Shown in pieces: positions 20,340-31,245 of a DNA stretch of 56,693 nt. Positions within the stretch are counted from its first letter, which is position 1, and every line of letters begins with the position of its first letter. Below the pieces are notes generated by a model, which was given only the letters and a program-made list of their open reading frames with translations, was not told the origin of the DNA and did not search any database. The stretch is from Candidatus Rokuibacteriota bacterium (GTDB lineage Bacteria; Methylomirabilota; Methylomirabilia; Rokubacteriales; CSP1-6): contig QHSI01000021.1 in the NCBI GenBank assembly GCA_003221515.1, positions 33,355 to 90,047 of the forward strand, in the 5' to 3' direction. Made by a program: the position numbers and the translations under genes.

Positions 20340-21725
20340 TCACAGGATGTACCGCGACAGGTCCTGGTCGCGGGTGATGTCGGCGAGCCGCTGCTGCACG
20401 TACTCGGCGTCGATGACCTGCTCCTTGCCGGGCATGTCGGGCGCGTTGAACGAGATCTCCTCGAGCAGCTTCTCCATGACCGTGTACAGACGCCGGGCGC
20501 CGATGTTCTCCGTGCTCTCGTTGACTTTCATCGCGATCTCGGCGATCGCCTCCACCGCCTCCGGCGCGAACCGGAGACTCACTTGCTCGGTCTTCAGGAG
20601 CTCCACGTACTGCGTGATCAGGGCGTTCCGCGGCTCGGTAAGAATGCGGACGAAATCGTCGCGCGTCAAGGGGTCCAGCTCGACCCGGATCGGGAACCGC
20701 CCCTGGAGCTCGGGGATCAAGTCCGACGGCTTGGCGACGTGGAAGGCGCCGGCCGCGATGAACAGGATGTGGTCGGTGCGGACGATCCCGTACTTGGTCG
20801 TGACCGACGAGCCCTCCACGATCGGGAGGAGGTCGCGCTGCACCCCCTGGCGGCTCACGTCGGGCCCGTGACCGCCCTCGCGCCCGGCGATCTTGTCGAG
20901 CTCGTCGAGGAACACGATGCCGGAGTTCTCGGCTCGGTGGATCGCCTGGGTGACCACCTCGTCCATGTCGACGAGCTTCTGGGCCTCCTCCTGCACGAGG
21001 AGCCGCCGCGCCTCGGCGACACGGACCCGGCGCCGCTTCGTCTTGGCGGGCATGAAGTTCGACAGCATGTCTTTGAGATGGATGCCCATCTCCTCCATAC
21101 CCTGGCCGGAGAGGACCTCGATCATGGGCAGGGAGTGCTGCTGGGTTTCCAGCTCGACGAGGCGCTCGTCGAGCCGCCCGGCGCGGAGCTGGCCACGGAG
21201 CTTCTCCTTCGTCGTTTCCCGCGAGGCGTCCGGGGCGATCTCCTCCAGCGACCCGCTCGAGTACGGCTCCGGCGAACGGCGCGGCAGCAGGACGTCGAGC
21301 AGCCGCTCCTCCGCGAGCTGCTCCGCCTTCTCCTGCACGTTCGCCATCATCTCGGCCTTGACGATGTTCACCGACAGCTCGGTCAGGTCGCGGATCATCG
21401 ACTCGACGTCGCGCCCGACGTAGCCGACCTCGGTGTACTTCGACGCCTCGACCTTGAGGAACGGCGCCTGCGACAGCTTGGCCAGGCGGCGGGCCACTTC
21501 GGTCTTCCCGACCCCGGTGGGGCCGATCATGATGATGTTCTTCGGCGCCACCTCGTCGCGGAGCTCGGGCGGGACGCTCTGCCGCCGCCAGCGGTTGCGG
21601 AGCGCGATCGCGACGGCGCGCTTGGCCTTTTCCTGGCCGACGATGTAGCGGTCGAGCTCGGTCACGATCTGCGCCGGGGTCAGGGTCGAGCCGATGTGCG
21701 AGTCGGTCATTGTAGCGGGGTCCAT
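20340..21725 (-). CDS. hslU: HslU, ATPase subunit of the HslUV protease
   Basis: AAA+ unfoldase of the HslUV (ClpYQ) complex, which feeds substrates to the HslV peptidase in the cytoplasm. It is 461 residues. Walker A is GPTGVGKTE and Walker B is IVFLDELDK. The Tyr-Val-Gly pore motif is in [11 protein letters not shown], and the I domain lies between about residues 110 and 245. The C-terminus ends DLSRYIL, the tail that docks in HslV. ATGs at 21725 and 21710 are both usable. An 88-base gap with a repeat-like sequence separates it from hslV. Confidence 0.97.
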   Translation of the reverse strand: MDPATMTDSHIGSTLTPAQIVTELDRYIVGQEKAKRAVAIALRNRWRRQSVPPELRDEVAPKNIIMIGPTGVGKTEVARRLAKLSQAPFLKVEASKYTEVGYVGRDVESMIRDLTELSVNIVKAEMMANVQEKAEQLAEERLLDVLLPRRSPEPYSSGSLEEIAPDASRETTKEKLRGQLRAGRLDERLVELETQQHSLPMIEVLSGQGMEEMGIHLKDMLSNFMPAKTKRRRVRVAEARRLLVQEEAQKLVDMDEVVTQAIHRAENSGIVFLDELDKIAGREGGHGPDVSRQGVQRDLLPIVEGSSVTTKYGIVRTDHILFIAAGAFHVAKPSDLIPELQGRFPIRVELDPLTRDDFVRILTEPRNALITQYVELLKTEQVSLRFAPEAVEAIAEIAMKVNESTENIGARRLYTVMEKLLEEISFNAPDMPGKEQVIDAEYVQQRLADITRDQDLSRYIL

Positions 21726-21775
21726 GAGGCCGGCTTCGACCGAGGGTGGCCTGATCTAGATGCGATCCGGCTCCG
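21726..21775. repeat. Diverged copy of the actA-actB intergenic repeat
   Basis: The gap between hslV and hslU begins with GAGGCCGG, then ACCGAGGGTGGC and, at similar spacing, GGCTCCG. The same three blocks occur in the same order at 35496-35545 between actA and actB, at nearly equal spacing. I read this as a degenerate member of a dispersed intergenic sequence family. The rest of the 88-base gap shows nothing I can assign. Confidence 0.5.
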
Positions 21776-21813
21776 CACGCCCGGTCTTTCCGAATGCGTG
21801 GTACGGCTCTGCT

Positions 21814-22362
21814 TCATAGGACTTCGACGGTGATGGAGTCGTTGGTGTAGATGCAGATCGCCGCGGCAATCCGCATCGCTTCCGTCGCGATGGCCTTGGC
21901 GTCCAGGTCGGAGTGGACCGTGAGGGCGCGCGCGGCGGCCAGCGCGTACGCGCCGCCCGAGCCGATCCCGATCAGGCCGTCGTCCGGCTCGATGACGTCG
22001 CCGGTGCCGGAGACGATGAACGAATGCTCGCGATCGGCCACCGCCAGGAGCGCCTCGAGCCGCCGCAGCACGCGATCGGTCCGCCAGTCCTTGGCGAGCT
22101 CCACCGCGGCGCGCGGCAGGTTCCCGCGGTGCTCGTCGAGCTTGGCCTCGAACCGGGCGAAGAGCGTGAACGCGTCGGCGGCCGCGCCGGCGAATCCGGC
22201 CACGATACCGCCGTTGTAGAGCTTGCGCACCTTGCGGGCGCTCGCCTTGACGATCGTCTGGCCGATCGTCACCTGCCCGTCGCCGGCCAGCGCCACCTGG
22301 CCGCGGTGGCGGACCGCCACGACCGTGGTGGCGTGGAACGCGGCTACTGGTTCGGCAGGCAT
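21814..22362 (-). CDS. hslV: HslV, peptidase subunit of the HslUV protease
   Basis: Threonine peptidase of the proteasome beta family, a double-ring partner of HslU. It is 182 residues. The mature N-terminal threonine lies in [10 protein letters not shown], with [10 protein letters not shown] downstream as in family members. [17 protein letters not shown] and the [14 protein letters not shown] segment are conserved. The propeptide is about ten residues. It starts 19 bases after the xerC stop. Confidence 0.97.
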   Translation of the reverse strand: MPAEPVAAFHATTVVAVRHRGQVALAGDGQVTIGQTIVKASARKVRKLYNGGIVAGFAGAAADAFTLFARFEAKLDEHRGNLPRAAVELAKDWRTDRVLRRLEALLAVADREHSFIVSGTGDVIEPDDGLIGIGSGGAYALAAARALTVHSDLDAKAIATEAMRIAAAICIYTNDSITVEVL

Positions 22363-22381
22363 GAGACCGGTATCACTGGGC

Positions 22382-23256
22382 TCATTGTACGTGGGCGCGC
22401 GGGTGGGCGGCGTCGTAGACGCGCATGAGCTGGTCCGAGCCCACGTGGGTGTAGCGCTGCGTCGTCGACAGCCGGCTGTGGCCCAGGAGCTCCTGGATCG
22501 CCCGCAAGTCCGCGCCCGCGTCGAGCAGGTGGGTCGCGAACGTGTGGCGCAGCGTGTGCGGGCTGACCCGCCGCGTGATCCCGCTCGCCGCCGCGCTCCG
22601 CTTCACGATCGAATGGATCGATCGGACCGTCAGCCGCCGGCCGCGCCGACTGGTGAAGAGCGGTCCGCGCTCCGCGCGTTCCGCCAGGTACGCCTCCAGC
22701 GCCGTCGCGGCGCGCCGCCCGTAGGGCACGATGCGCTCCTTGCCGCCCTTGCCGAGGACGCGCACCGTTTGCTGGGCGCGATCGAGCCCACTGACGTCGA
22801 GGCCGGCGGCTTCCGAGACGCGGAGGCCGGTGGCGTAGAGAAACTCCAGCAGGGCGACGTCGCGCCGGCGCTCGGCGCCTCCGATCGCCCGGCCTTCCAC
22901 CAGCGACGTCGCCTCGTCGATCGGCAGGAACGAGGCCAGCTTGCGCGGGAGCCGCGGCCCACGGATCTCGCGCGCCACGTTACGCTCGAGGACTCCGCGC
23001 CGTACCAGGAACCGGAACCAGCTGCGGAGGGACGCGAGCTTGCGCGCCACCGACACCGCGTCGAGCCCGCGCCCGTGCAGGTGCGCCAGGTAGGCGCGCA
23101 CGGCCCGGGCGTCGACGGCGCGGAGCCAGGCGGACGACGCGTCGGCGCCGCCCAGGCGGGTGAACTCGAGGAGGTCGGTGCGGTAGCCGCGCAGCGTGTG
23201 GGGCGACGCGCCCTTCTCGAGGGCGAGATGGCGCAGAAACGCTTCCAGCGGATCCT

Positions 23257-23260
<4 letters not shown>
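22382..23260 (-). CDS. xerC: Tyrosine recombinase XerC
   Basis: Site-specific tyrosine recombinase (292 residues) that resolves chromosome dimers at dif with XerD. The N-terminal SAM-like domain is residues about 1-85. Catalytic residues are visible in order: Arg in [12 protein letters not shown], Lys in [10 protein letters not shown], His-x-x-Arg in [12 protein letters not shown], His in [10 protein letters not shown] and the nucleophile Tyr in QRYTHV. The position topA-xerC-hslV-hslU is a conserved bacterial order (as in Bacillus xerC/codV-clpQ-clpY). This argues for the chromosomal recombinase rather than a mobile integrase. ATGA overlap with topA sets the start at 23260. Confidence 0.93.
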
Positions 23261-25506
<2,246 letters not shown>

Positions 25507-26421
25507 CTACGCTCTCCCCGCACGCGTCGTGACCGAGACCCACCGCTGTCCCGTCAGCTGCCGGGCCCAACCGCCCAGCTCGAGGGCCACGAGCGCCGTC
25601 GCCGCCCGCGCCGGATCGAATCCGCCGTGCGTGATCAGCTGCTCGATGTGCTGCGGCTCGTCGACCGCCAGCAGCGCCAGCATCTTTCCCTCGTCGCTCT
25701 CCTTCTCGGGTGTCGACTGCGCGCCCATCGGCGCCGACATCCCGCGCACGGCGCGGCGCCATTGATCAGGTAATTCTGACACGACGTCCTGCCAACAAGT
25801 TACCAGTTTAGCACCGTCCTGGATGAGCCGATTCGCGCCGGCGCTCGTCGCCGACGTGATTCGGCCAGGAATGGCGAAGGTTTCACGGCCGAGATCGCCG
25901 GCGAATCCCGCCGTGATGAGGGCGCCGCTGCGCTCGGCGGCCTCGACCACCACTACCCCCAGCACAAGCCCCGCGATCGTCCGGTTCCGCGCCGGGAAGT
26001 GCCCGGCCAGGGCCGGCAGACCCGGCGCGAACTGCGACAGGAGCGCCCCGTGCGCCTCGATCGACCGCGCGAGGTCGACGTTCTCCGGTGGGTAGACGAC
26101 GTCGACGCCGCAGCCCAGCACGGCCAGCGTGCGCCCGCTGGCCGCGAGCGCGCCGCGGTGCGCCGCGGTGTCGATGCCGCGCGCCAGGCCGCTCACGATC
26201 GTCACGCCGCGCGCCGCGAGCTCGGACGCGAGCTGCTCCGCGACGCCGGCCCCGTACGGGGTGGCGTGGCGGGAACCCACGATGGCGATCGCCAGTGCGT
26301 CCTCGTCCTCGAGCGAGCCGCGCACGTAGAGCCGCGGCGGCGACGGGATCGCGCCGAGCAACGCCGGGTAGCGTACGTCACCGGGCAGGATCTCGATCAT
26401 CGGCATGGCAGTCGTGGACAT
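25507..26421 (-). CDS. dprA: DprA-like DNA processing protein, lacking the N-terminal domain
   Basis: Rossmann-fold protein that binds single-stranded DNA and loads RecA during natural transformation. The core is complete: AIVGSRHATPYG, SGLARGIDTAAHRGAL, VLGCGVDVVYPPEN, FPARNRTIAGL and SGALITAGFA. A C-terminal winged-helix domain (about residues 240-300) follows. The N-terminal SAM-like domain of many DprA proteins is missing: sequence begins directly at EILPGDVRYPALL. The frame stays open upstream to 26613 but with no family likeness and overlapping cpoB. ATGs lie at 26421, 26406 and 26400. The TATACT promoter box at 26424-26429 favours 26406 or 26400, because 26421 would lie upstream of the expected transcription start. 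Confidence 0.88.
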   Translation of the reverse strand: MSTTAMPMIEILPGDVRYPALLGAIPSPPRLYVRGSLEDEDALAIAIVGSRHATPYGAGVAEQLASELAARGVTIVSGLARGIDTAAHRGALAASGRTLAVLGCGVDVVYPPENVDLARSIEAHGALLSQFAPGLPALAGHFPARNRTIAGLVLGVVVVEAAERSGALITAGFAGDLGRETFAIPGRITSATSAGANRLIQDGAKLVTCWQDVVSELPDQWRRAVRGMSAPMGAQSTPEKESDEGKMLALLAVDEPQHIEQLITHGGFDPARAATALVALELGGWARQLTGQRWVSVTTRAGRA

Positions 26422-26423
26422 GG

Positions 26424-26451
26424 AGTATAGCGATGGCGTCAAGACCCGCAA
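26424..26451 (-). promoter_or_regulatory. Candidate promoter for the dprA-topA-xerC-hslVU string
   Basis: Minus strand: -35 TTGCGG (26446-26451), 16-base spacer, -10 TATACT (26424-26429). The expected start of transcription is near 26417, giving an almost leaderless dprA message starting at ATG 26406 or 26400. Confidence 0.45.
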
Positions 26452-26480
26452 CGCCGCGGAACGGATACGGCCGCGGAAAA

Positions 26481-27419
26481 CTATCGCTGCGCGGCCGCGT
26501 GCGTGTGGAGCAGCTGCTGCGCCGTGGCCGCCGCCTCCGATCGCGGATACTCGCGGAGCGCGCGCTGCCAGAGATCCTGCGCGCGCCGAACGTCGCGCAG
26601 CTTCACCCAGCACAAACCCATCTTGACGAGCGCGTCGGGCGCCTTGGCGGGGCCGTACTCGAAGACCTTCTGGAACTCGACCAGCGCTTGCCGGTAGTCG
26701 CGCTGCGCGTAGTACGCCTCGCCGATCCAGTACTGAGCGTTCGCGGCCAGCGGGTGGCGCGGATACTTCGCGATGAAGTCGAGGAAATCGAGGACGGCCT
26801 GGCCGTGCTCGCGCGATCTGAACGTTTGAAGCGCGGTGTTGTACACCTGCTCCGGCGCGATCGCGCGCGGCGTCTGAGCCTCGCGCGGCCGCTCGAGTGG
26901 CGGCGGCGCGGCGACCGGCGGCGTGGGCGCGGCCGCCGGCGGTGGTGTCGGTGTGGCGCCCGCTGGCGGCGTGGGTGCGGCCGCCGCCGGTGGTGTCGGC
27001 GCGGTGACCGCTGGCGGCGTCAGTGGCACGCCTGGAGGCGGCATCGGCGCCGGGACGCGACGCGGCGCGGTCAGGACGGGCGGTGGTGGAGTCACGGCCG
27101 GTACCGCGAGGGCTTCCACGCGAGCGCGGGCCTCCCCGACCGCGCGATCCGCGGCGTCGATCCGCTGGCCCAGGCGCGCGATTTCATCGGCGAGGGTCTT
27201 GGCGCGCGCCTGGGTCTCGGTCGTGCGAGCGCCGATCGACTGCACTTCGGGAGCGAGACGGGCGAGATCGTTGCTCGTGGAGTCCTGCGCACTGCGGACC
27301 GCCGCCAGCTCCACGCGGAGCCTGGCCACCTCCAACTCGAGTCGCGCCACCCGGCCCCGACTAGCGCAACCAGTCGCGAGGATCGCTAGCGCGGCCACCA
27401 CGCATAGGGCACGACTCAT
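26481..27419 (-). CDS. cpoB: CpoB/YbgF-like periplasmic TPR lipoprotein
   Basis: Protein of the Tol-Pal associated CpoB (YbgF) family, which coordinates outer-membrane constriction with peptidoglycan synthesis. It is 312 residues from ATG 27419. The N-terminus MSRALCVVAALAILATGC is a lipoprotein signal, whereas the Escherichia protein is soluble. Then come a coiled coil (about residues 25-100), a linker of about 70 residues with repeated TPP/APTPP units, and three C-terminal TPR motifs (VYNTALQTFRSREH, YWIGEAYYAQRDY, and LVKMGLCWVKLRD). Tol and pal genes are not in the window. The promoter lies eight bases upstream. Confidence 0.85.
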   Translation of the reverse strand: MSRALCVVAALAILATGCASRGRVARLELEVARLRVELAAVRSAQDSTSNDLARLAPEVQSIGARTTETQARAKTLADEIARLGQRIDAADRAVGEARARVEALAVPAVTPPPPVLTAPRRVPAPMPPPGVPLTPPAVTAPTPPAAAAPTPPAGATPTPPPAAAPTPPVAAPPPLERPREAQTPRAIAPEQVYNTALQTFRSREHGQAVLDFLDFIAKYPRHPLAANAQYWIGEAYYAQRDYRQALVEFQKVFEYGPAKAPDALVKMGLCWVKLRDVRRAQDLWQRALREYPRSEAAATAQQLLHTHAAAQR

Positions 27420-27427
27420 CCGCGCCG

Positions 27428-27457
27428 ACCGTAGCACGCGGCTGAAAACGCTGTCAA
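27428..27457 (-). promoter_or_regulatory. Strong sigma70-type promoter of cpoB
   Basis: Minus strand: perfect -35 TTGACA (27452-27457), 18-base spacer, extended -10 TGCTACGGT (TACGGT at 27428-27433). The ATG of cpoB is eight bases after the -10, so the mRNA would carry almost no leader. Confidence 0.6.
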
Positions 27458-27498
27458 CGTCGCAGCGTCGTCGCAGCGTCGTCCGGGCGCTCCGCGCG

Positions 27499-28698
27499 TC
27501 AGCTCGGCGCGCGGAGGAGGATCACGTCGACCGCGTCGCCGGCGGGGATCGTCGTGTCGCCCGTGACGACCGCCAAGCCGTCGGCCAACACCATCGAGCG
27601 GAGGATCGCCGAACCCTGGTCACCGGTGAGGCGGGCGCCGTAGCCGTTGCCATCGCGCGTGAGGGTCACGCGCAAGTAGCCGCGCCGGAATCCCGGGTTC
27701 GCGATCGCTTCCAGCGCGCGGGCGCGTACGCGCGGCCGGTCGACCGCGCGGGCGCCCGCCATCCGCCGCAGCGCCGGCCGCACGAACAGCTCGAAGGTGA
27801 CCATGGCCGAGACCGGATTGCCGGGCAGCCCGAACACGGGCCGGCCGGCGCGCGTCCCGAACGTGATCGGCTTGCCCGGGCGCATGGACACCTGCCACAG
27901 GTGGAGCTCGGCGCCGCACCGCTCGAGCGCATCGCGCACCAGATCGAGCTCGCCGACCGACACGCCCGCCGACGTCACGAGCACGTCGGCGGCCAGGCCC
28001 CACTGCAGACGCTCCGTGATGGACTCGAGCCGATCGGGCGCGACGCCGAGGTTGATGGGCTCGGCGCCCGCCTCGAGCACCTGCGCCATCAGCGAGTAGG
28101 TATTCGTGTTGGGGATCTGGCCCGGCGTCGGCTCCGTCCCGAGATCCGCCAGCTCGTTGCCGGTCGAGAGCACCGCGACGCGCGGTCGCCGGAAGACGCG
28201 CACCTGCGAGTAGCCGAGCGTCGCCAGCAGGCCGACCTCGGCCGCGCCGACGACGTGACCGGGCTGCACGACGACGTCGCCGACGCGCACGTCCTCGCCA
28301 GCGGGGCGGACGCACGCGCCGGTCTCGATCCGGCCGCGGATCGTGACGCGCTCGCCGTCGGCGGCCACGTCCTCCTGCGGCACGACGGCGTCGGCTCCGT
28401 CCGGAAGCGGCGCACCCGTGAAGATCCGCATCGCCTCCCCCGCCCGCAGCGGACGGGACGGCATCGACCCGGCGACGATTCGGCCGACGACGGCGAGCTT
28501 CACCGGCTCGCCTCGCGTGTCGGCGGCGCGGAGGGCGTAGCCGTCCATCGAGGAATTGGCCCACGGCGGAATCAGGGCGCGCGAGACGACGGGCTCGGCC
28601 AGAACGCGCCCGAGCGCCGCCATCACGTCCACTCGCTCGACCGCGAGCGGCTCGATGCGCGACAGAATCGCGTCTTGCGCTTCTTCGACCGTCAGCAC
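27499..28698 (-). CDS. moeA: Molybdopterin molybdenumtransferase
   Basis: Inserts molybdate into adenylated molybdopterin, the last common step of molybdenum cofactor synthesis. It is 399 residues. N-terminal conserved PPWANSSMDGYALRAAD; the central MPT-binding domain has LSTGNELADLG, PNTNTYSL, VTSAGVSVGELD and GLPGNPVSAMVTFELF; the C-terminal domain IV follows. The GTG at 28698 starts at the usual LTVEEAQ position. A TAGAGT box lies six bases before the GTG and no Shine-Dalgarno is seen. It fits the formate dehydrogenase encoded about 19 kb away on the same strand. Confidence 0.96.
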   Translation of the reverse strand: MLTVEEAQDAILSRIEPLAVERVDVMAALGRVLAEPVVSRALIPPWANSSMDGYALRAADTRGEPVKLAVVGRIVAGSMPSRPLRAGEAMRIFTGAPLPDGADAVVPQEDVAADGERVTIRGRIETGACVRPAGEDVRVGDVVVQPGHVVGAAEVGLLATLGYSQVRVFRRPRVAVLSTGNELADLGTEPTPGQIPNTNTYSLMAQVLEAGAEPINLGVAPDRLESITERLQWGLAADVLVTSAGVSVGELDLVRDALERCGAELHLWQVSMRPGKPITFGTRAGRPVFGLPGNPVSAMVTFELFVRPALRRMAGARAVDRPRVRARALEAIANPGFRRGYLRVTLTRDGNGYGARLTGDQGSAILRSMVLADGLAVVTGDTTIPAGDAVDVILLRAPS

Positions 28699-28835
28699 AC
28701 GGTAACTCTACTACACGCGGCGATCTCGCCGGGGGTGGTGGCGGGCGAGGGGGCTCCGGCGCCCTGGTAGCGCACGCTGCGTGAGGTTGCGCTGGCGCTT
28801 GGCGGCGCTGGCAGTCCTGACTACACAGGCAATGT

Positions 28836-29078
28836 CGAGGCGCGCCACGGCTGGGCCGGGGCGCGGCCGAGCGCTGGGTTTGGGGGGCCCTTCGAGGCCT
28901 CGGGGACGCCGAGCAACATCGAGGAGCGCCACGGCTACACCGGGGCGATCCGAGCGTTGGGGGGCTTGGGGGGCCCTTCGAGGCCCCGGGGACGCCGAGC
29001 AACATCGAGGAGCGCCACGGCTTCCGCCGGGGCGATCCGAGCGCTGGGGGGCTTGGGGGGCCCTTCGAGGCCCCCCAT
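28836..29078. repeat. Three-copy 86-bp repeat with GC hairpins, moeA-actF gap
   Basis: The 384-base gap (28699-29082) has no credible gene. It holds three tandem copies at periods of 84 and 86 bases, each with CGAGGMGCGCCACGGCT, then a GCGATCCGAGCG-like block, then GGGGGGCC-CTTCGA-GGCC. The last part folds as a stem with a six-base loop (8 bp in the rightmost copy). The rightmost copy begins four bases after the actF stop, so on the minus strand it is the first thing transcribed after the act operon. It may act as a terminator or 3' stabiliser, but no T run follows any copy. The period is not a multiple of three, which argues against coding. Confidence 0.8.
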
Positions 29079-29082
29079 CTAA

Positions 29083-30192
29083 TCAATGCCCGGTGTGCGG
29101 GAGATTCAGGACCGGCTTGAAGCGGCTGAAGAACCAGCGTCGGCTCAGCACGAACAGCGCCAGGAAGCCCGCGGTGATCGCGAGATCGCGGGGCCCCATC
29201 GGCAGACGCGCGTCCGCCGAGACCGACGGGAACACGACGAGCACGCGCTCGAGGAAGATGCCGACCAGCCCGAAGATGGCGATCACGAAGAGCGGCGCGT
29301 GGCGCTGGGGTGGGCGGCCCGTCAGCCGCTTGACCAGGTACGCGAACGGGATCAGCCAGCCGATGATCAAGACCACCCAGGCCAGGGTCTGCCAGGGCTG
29401 GACGAAGAATCGCTGGACGACGAAGCGCGTCTCGACCGGCACGTTGCCGTACCAGATCACGAGGTACTGCGACCAGAAGAAGTACATCCAGACGATCGAG
29501 AACGCGAACTGCAGCTTGGCGACGTCCTGGACCGCGGCCGGTGGAATCGAGGCCTGGCCGCGCGCGTTGGCCCGGATCGCGAAGATCGAGAGCAGGCAGA
29601 ACGCCGTGTAGAGCGTGCTGACGGCGAAGTATCCGCCGAAGAGGCCGCTGTACCACTTGGGGTCCAGCGACATCACCAGGTCGAATCCCCAGAGCGACAC
29701 GATCACGAGCCAGAGCGCGAGCAGGGCGACCGAGAGGCGATTGCGGTTCGCGCGGTCGTGTGGGTTGTCCGGCGGGATCGGGTCGCGCAGCAGGGCTCGC
29801 ACGAAGAAGAAACACACCGCGAACAGCAGGGCGGCGCCTCCGAGCGTGCGCAGCCAGAAGAACGGCACGTTGAGCCACCCGGCCTTGGCCGGGATCGGCG
29901 TGGTCACCCACGGGTAGAGCGCCGTCTGCCCCATATAAAGGATGAGGAGCAGGATGAACGACGTCGGCAGGAAACCGGAGGTCGTCAGCGCGATCCGCCG
30001 GATGCTCGGTGACCAGCGGGCCTCCGTGATCTGCATCATGCCGGCGATCGCCGGGCCGGTCACCGCGAGGCCGGACCAGAACACGAGGTTGACCAGATAG
30101 ATCGACCAGACCTGCGCCGCGTCCCCGGAGTTCGCGCCGAGGAGGAAGACGACCGCGCCCACCACCGCCACCAGACCCCAGAACACGTTCAT
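29083..30192 (-). CDS. actF: Alternative Complex III subunit ActF (membrane)
   Basis: Polytopic membrane subunit (369 residues, about ten hydrophobic segments) of Alternative Complex III, related to ActC and NrfD. Together ActC and ActF form the two membrane halves of the quinol-oxidising complex. Conserved-looking loops include FDLVMSLDPKWYSGLFG and WMYFFWSQYLVIWYGN. The ATG at 30192 overlaps the actE stop (ATGA). The longer frame upstream is an out-of-phase reading of actE. It is the last gene of the act operon; the repeat array follows directly. Confidence 0.93.
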   Translation of the reverse strand: MNVFWGLVAVVGAVVFLLGANSGDAAQVWSIYLVNLVFWSGLAVTGPAIAGMMQITEARWSPSIRRIALTTSGFLPTSFILLLILYMGQTALYPWVTTPIPAKAGWLNVPFFWLRTLGGAALLFAVCFFFVRALLRDPIPPDNPHDRANRNRLSVALLALWLVIVSLWGFDLVMSLDPKWYSGLFGGYFAVSTLYTAFCLLSIFAIRANARGQASIPPAAVQDVAKLQFAFSIVWMYFFWSQYLVIWYGNVPVETRFVVQRFFVQPWQTLAWVVLIIGWLIPFAYLVKRLTGRPPQRHAPLFVIAIFGLVGIFLERVLVVFPSVSADARLPMGPRDLAITAGFLALFVLSRRWFFSRFKPVLNLPHTGH

Positions 30193-30695
30193 TTCTGTGC
30201 GACTGACCGGAGATAGTTGACGATGTGCCACGCCTCGTGCGACGAGAGCGCCTCGCCGTACGCGGGCATCACGGCGCCGCCGACGACGATGTAGCTGTGC
30301 CAGTACCCGTCCGTCCGCTGCCGCTGGAGCTCGGCGTTCGTCAGGTCGGGCGTCGGGATGAACTTCGTGGCGACGGGGCCGGTGGTGCCCCCCTTCGCCT
30401 CCGACCCATGGCAGGGCACGCAGAACGTCACGTAGCGCTCGCGGCCCAGCGCCACCGACCCCGGGGACGACTTGACCGGGTTCGGGCGCTTGGCGGCGAT
30501 GTCCCGCTGCTCCCTCGGGATCGTCATCTCGCCCCCGCGCGGGACCACGCCCGCCGGCATCGAGAACACGCGCTCGCCGGGCATGATGCGCGGGGTCTGC
30601 GTCATGTTGTCGTTCCAGCGGATCACCACGGCGGTGAGCCACAGGCCGGCCGCAGCGGCGACCACCAGCAAGGTCAGGATGAACACGTATTTCAT
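30189..30695 (-). CDS. actE: Alternative Complex III subunit ActE (monohaem cytochrome c)
   Basis: Membrane-anchored c-type cytochrome of 168 residues. One N-terminal hydrophobic helix (FILTLLVVAAAAGLWLTAVV) is followed by a periplasmic domain. That domain has a single haem site CVPCH in the TFCVPCHGSEAKGG region and a probable Met ligand in VMPAYGEAL. It likely passes electrons out of the complex to a soluble cytochrome or an oxidase. The ATG at 30695 lies 13 bases after the actD stop. Confidence 0.92.
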   Translation of the reverse strand: MKYVFILTLLVVAAAAGLWLTAVVIRWNDNMTQTPRIMPGERVFSMPAGVVPRGGEMTIPREQRDIAAKRPNPVKSSPGSVALGRERYVTFCVPCHGSEAKGGTTGPVATKFIPTPDLTNAELQRQRTDGYWHSYIVVGGAVMPAYGEALSSHEAWHIVNYLRSVAQK

Positions 30696-30708
30696 GCGCG
30701 CCGGGCTC

Positions 30709-31245
30709 TCATCGAGACTGCACCGCTTCGGCGCCGGCCGCGCGCAGGAGGTCGCGCACGGAGCCGCCGCGCTCCGGGGCGCAGTGGACGGCCACGCCGA
30801 AGCGATCGTTGGTGAACCGCGGATCGAACGTCGAGCTCGGACGGAAACGCGGCAACCCACCCAGCACGACCATGCCGATCACGGTCGCGAGACCGCCGAA
30901 GAGCACCATCATCTCGAACGCGATGATGAAGAAGGGCGGCAGCGACGAGCCGGAGATCCCGCCGGACCCGAGCTGCATGTACTTGCCGCCGGTGACGAGG
31001 CCCCACACCAGCGAGCTCCAGATCGTCAGCAGGAAGGCCGAGGCGATTCCGGTGAGTCCCCCGATCAGCGTGAACAGGCGCACCCGGCTCACCGGCCGAC
31101 CGCGCTCCAGGACCTCCTCGATCTCGTGGACCGGCAGCGGCGTGTACACGGTGAGGTCGTGGTAGCCGTGCGCCCGCAGCTCCTCGAGGGCGCGGACCGT
31201 GGTGTCCACGTGGGCGAAGACGCCGAGGACCGTCTCAGTGGGCAT
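30709..31245 (-). CDS. actD: Alternative Complex III subunit ActD (DUF3341)
   Basis: Membrane subunit of 178 residues with two transmembrane helices (about residues 58-80 and 105-130). The N-terminal domain starts VLGVFAHVDTTVRALEELR and has a ferredoxin-like look. The C-terminal part ends in a domain with DRFGVAVHCAP. The order actC-actD-actE identifies it. It overlaps the end of actC by 11 bases. Confidence 0.92.
   Translation of the reverse strand: MPTETVLGVFAHVDTTVRALEELRAHGYHDLTVYTPLPVHEIEEVLERGRPVSRVRLFTLIGGLTGIASAFLLTIWSSLVWGLVTGGKYMQLGSGGISGSSLPPFFIIAFEMMVLFGGLATVIGMVVLGGLPRFRPSSTFDPRFTNDRFGVAVHCAPERGGSVRDLLRAAGAEAVQSR

Noticed and set aside
26422-26613. Longer N-terminus of DprA
   Set aside because: The extra sequence is low-complexity, overlaps cpoB and spans a promoter-like region.
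28780-29080. Protein-coding gene on the plus strand across the 86-bp repeats
   Set aside because: The repeat period is not a multiple of three and the translated copies differ in frame; hairpins explain the pattern better.
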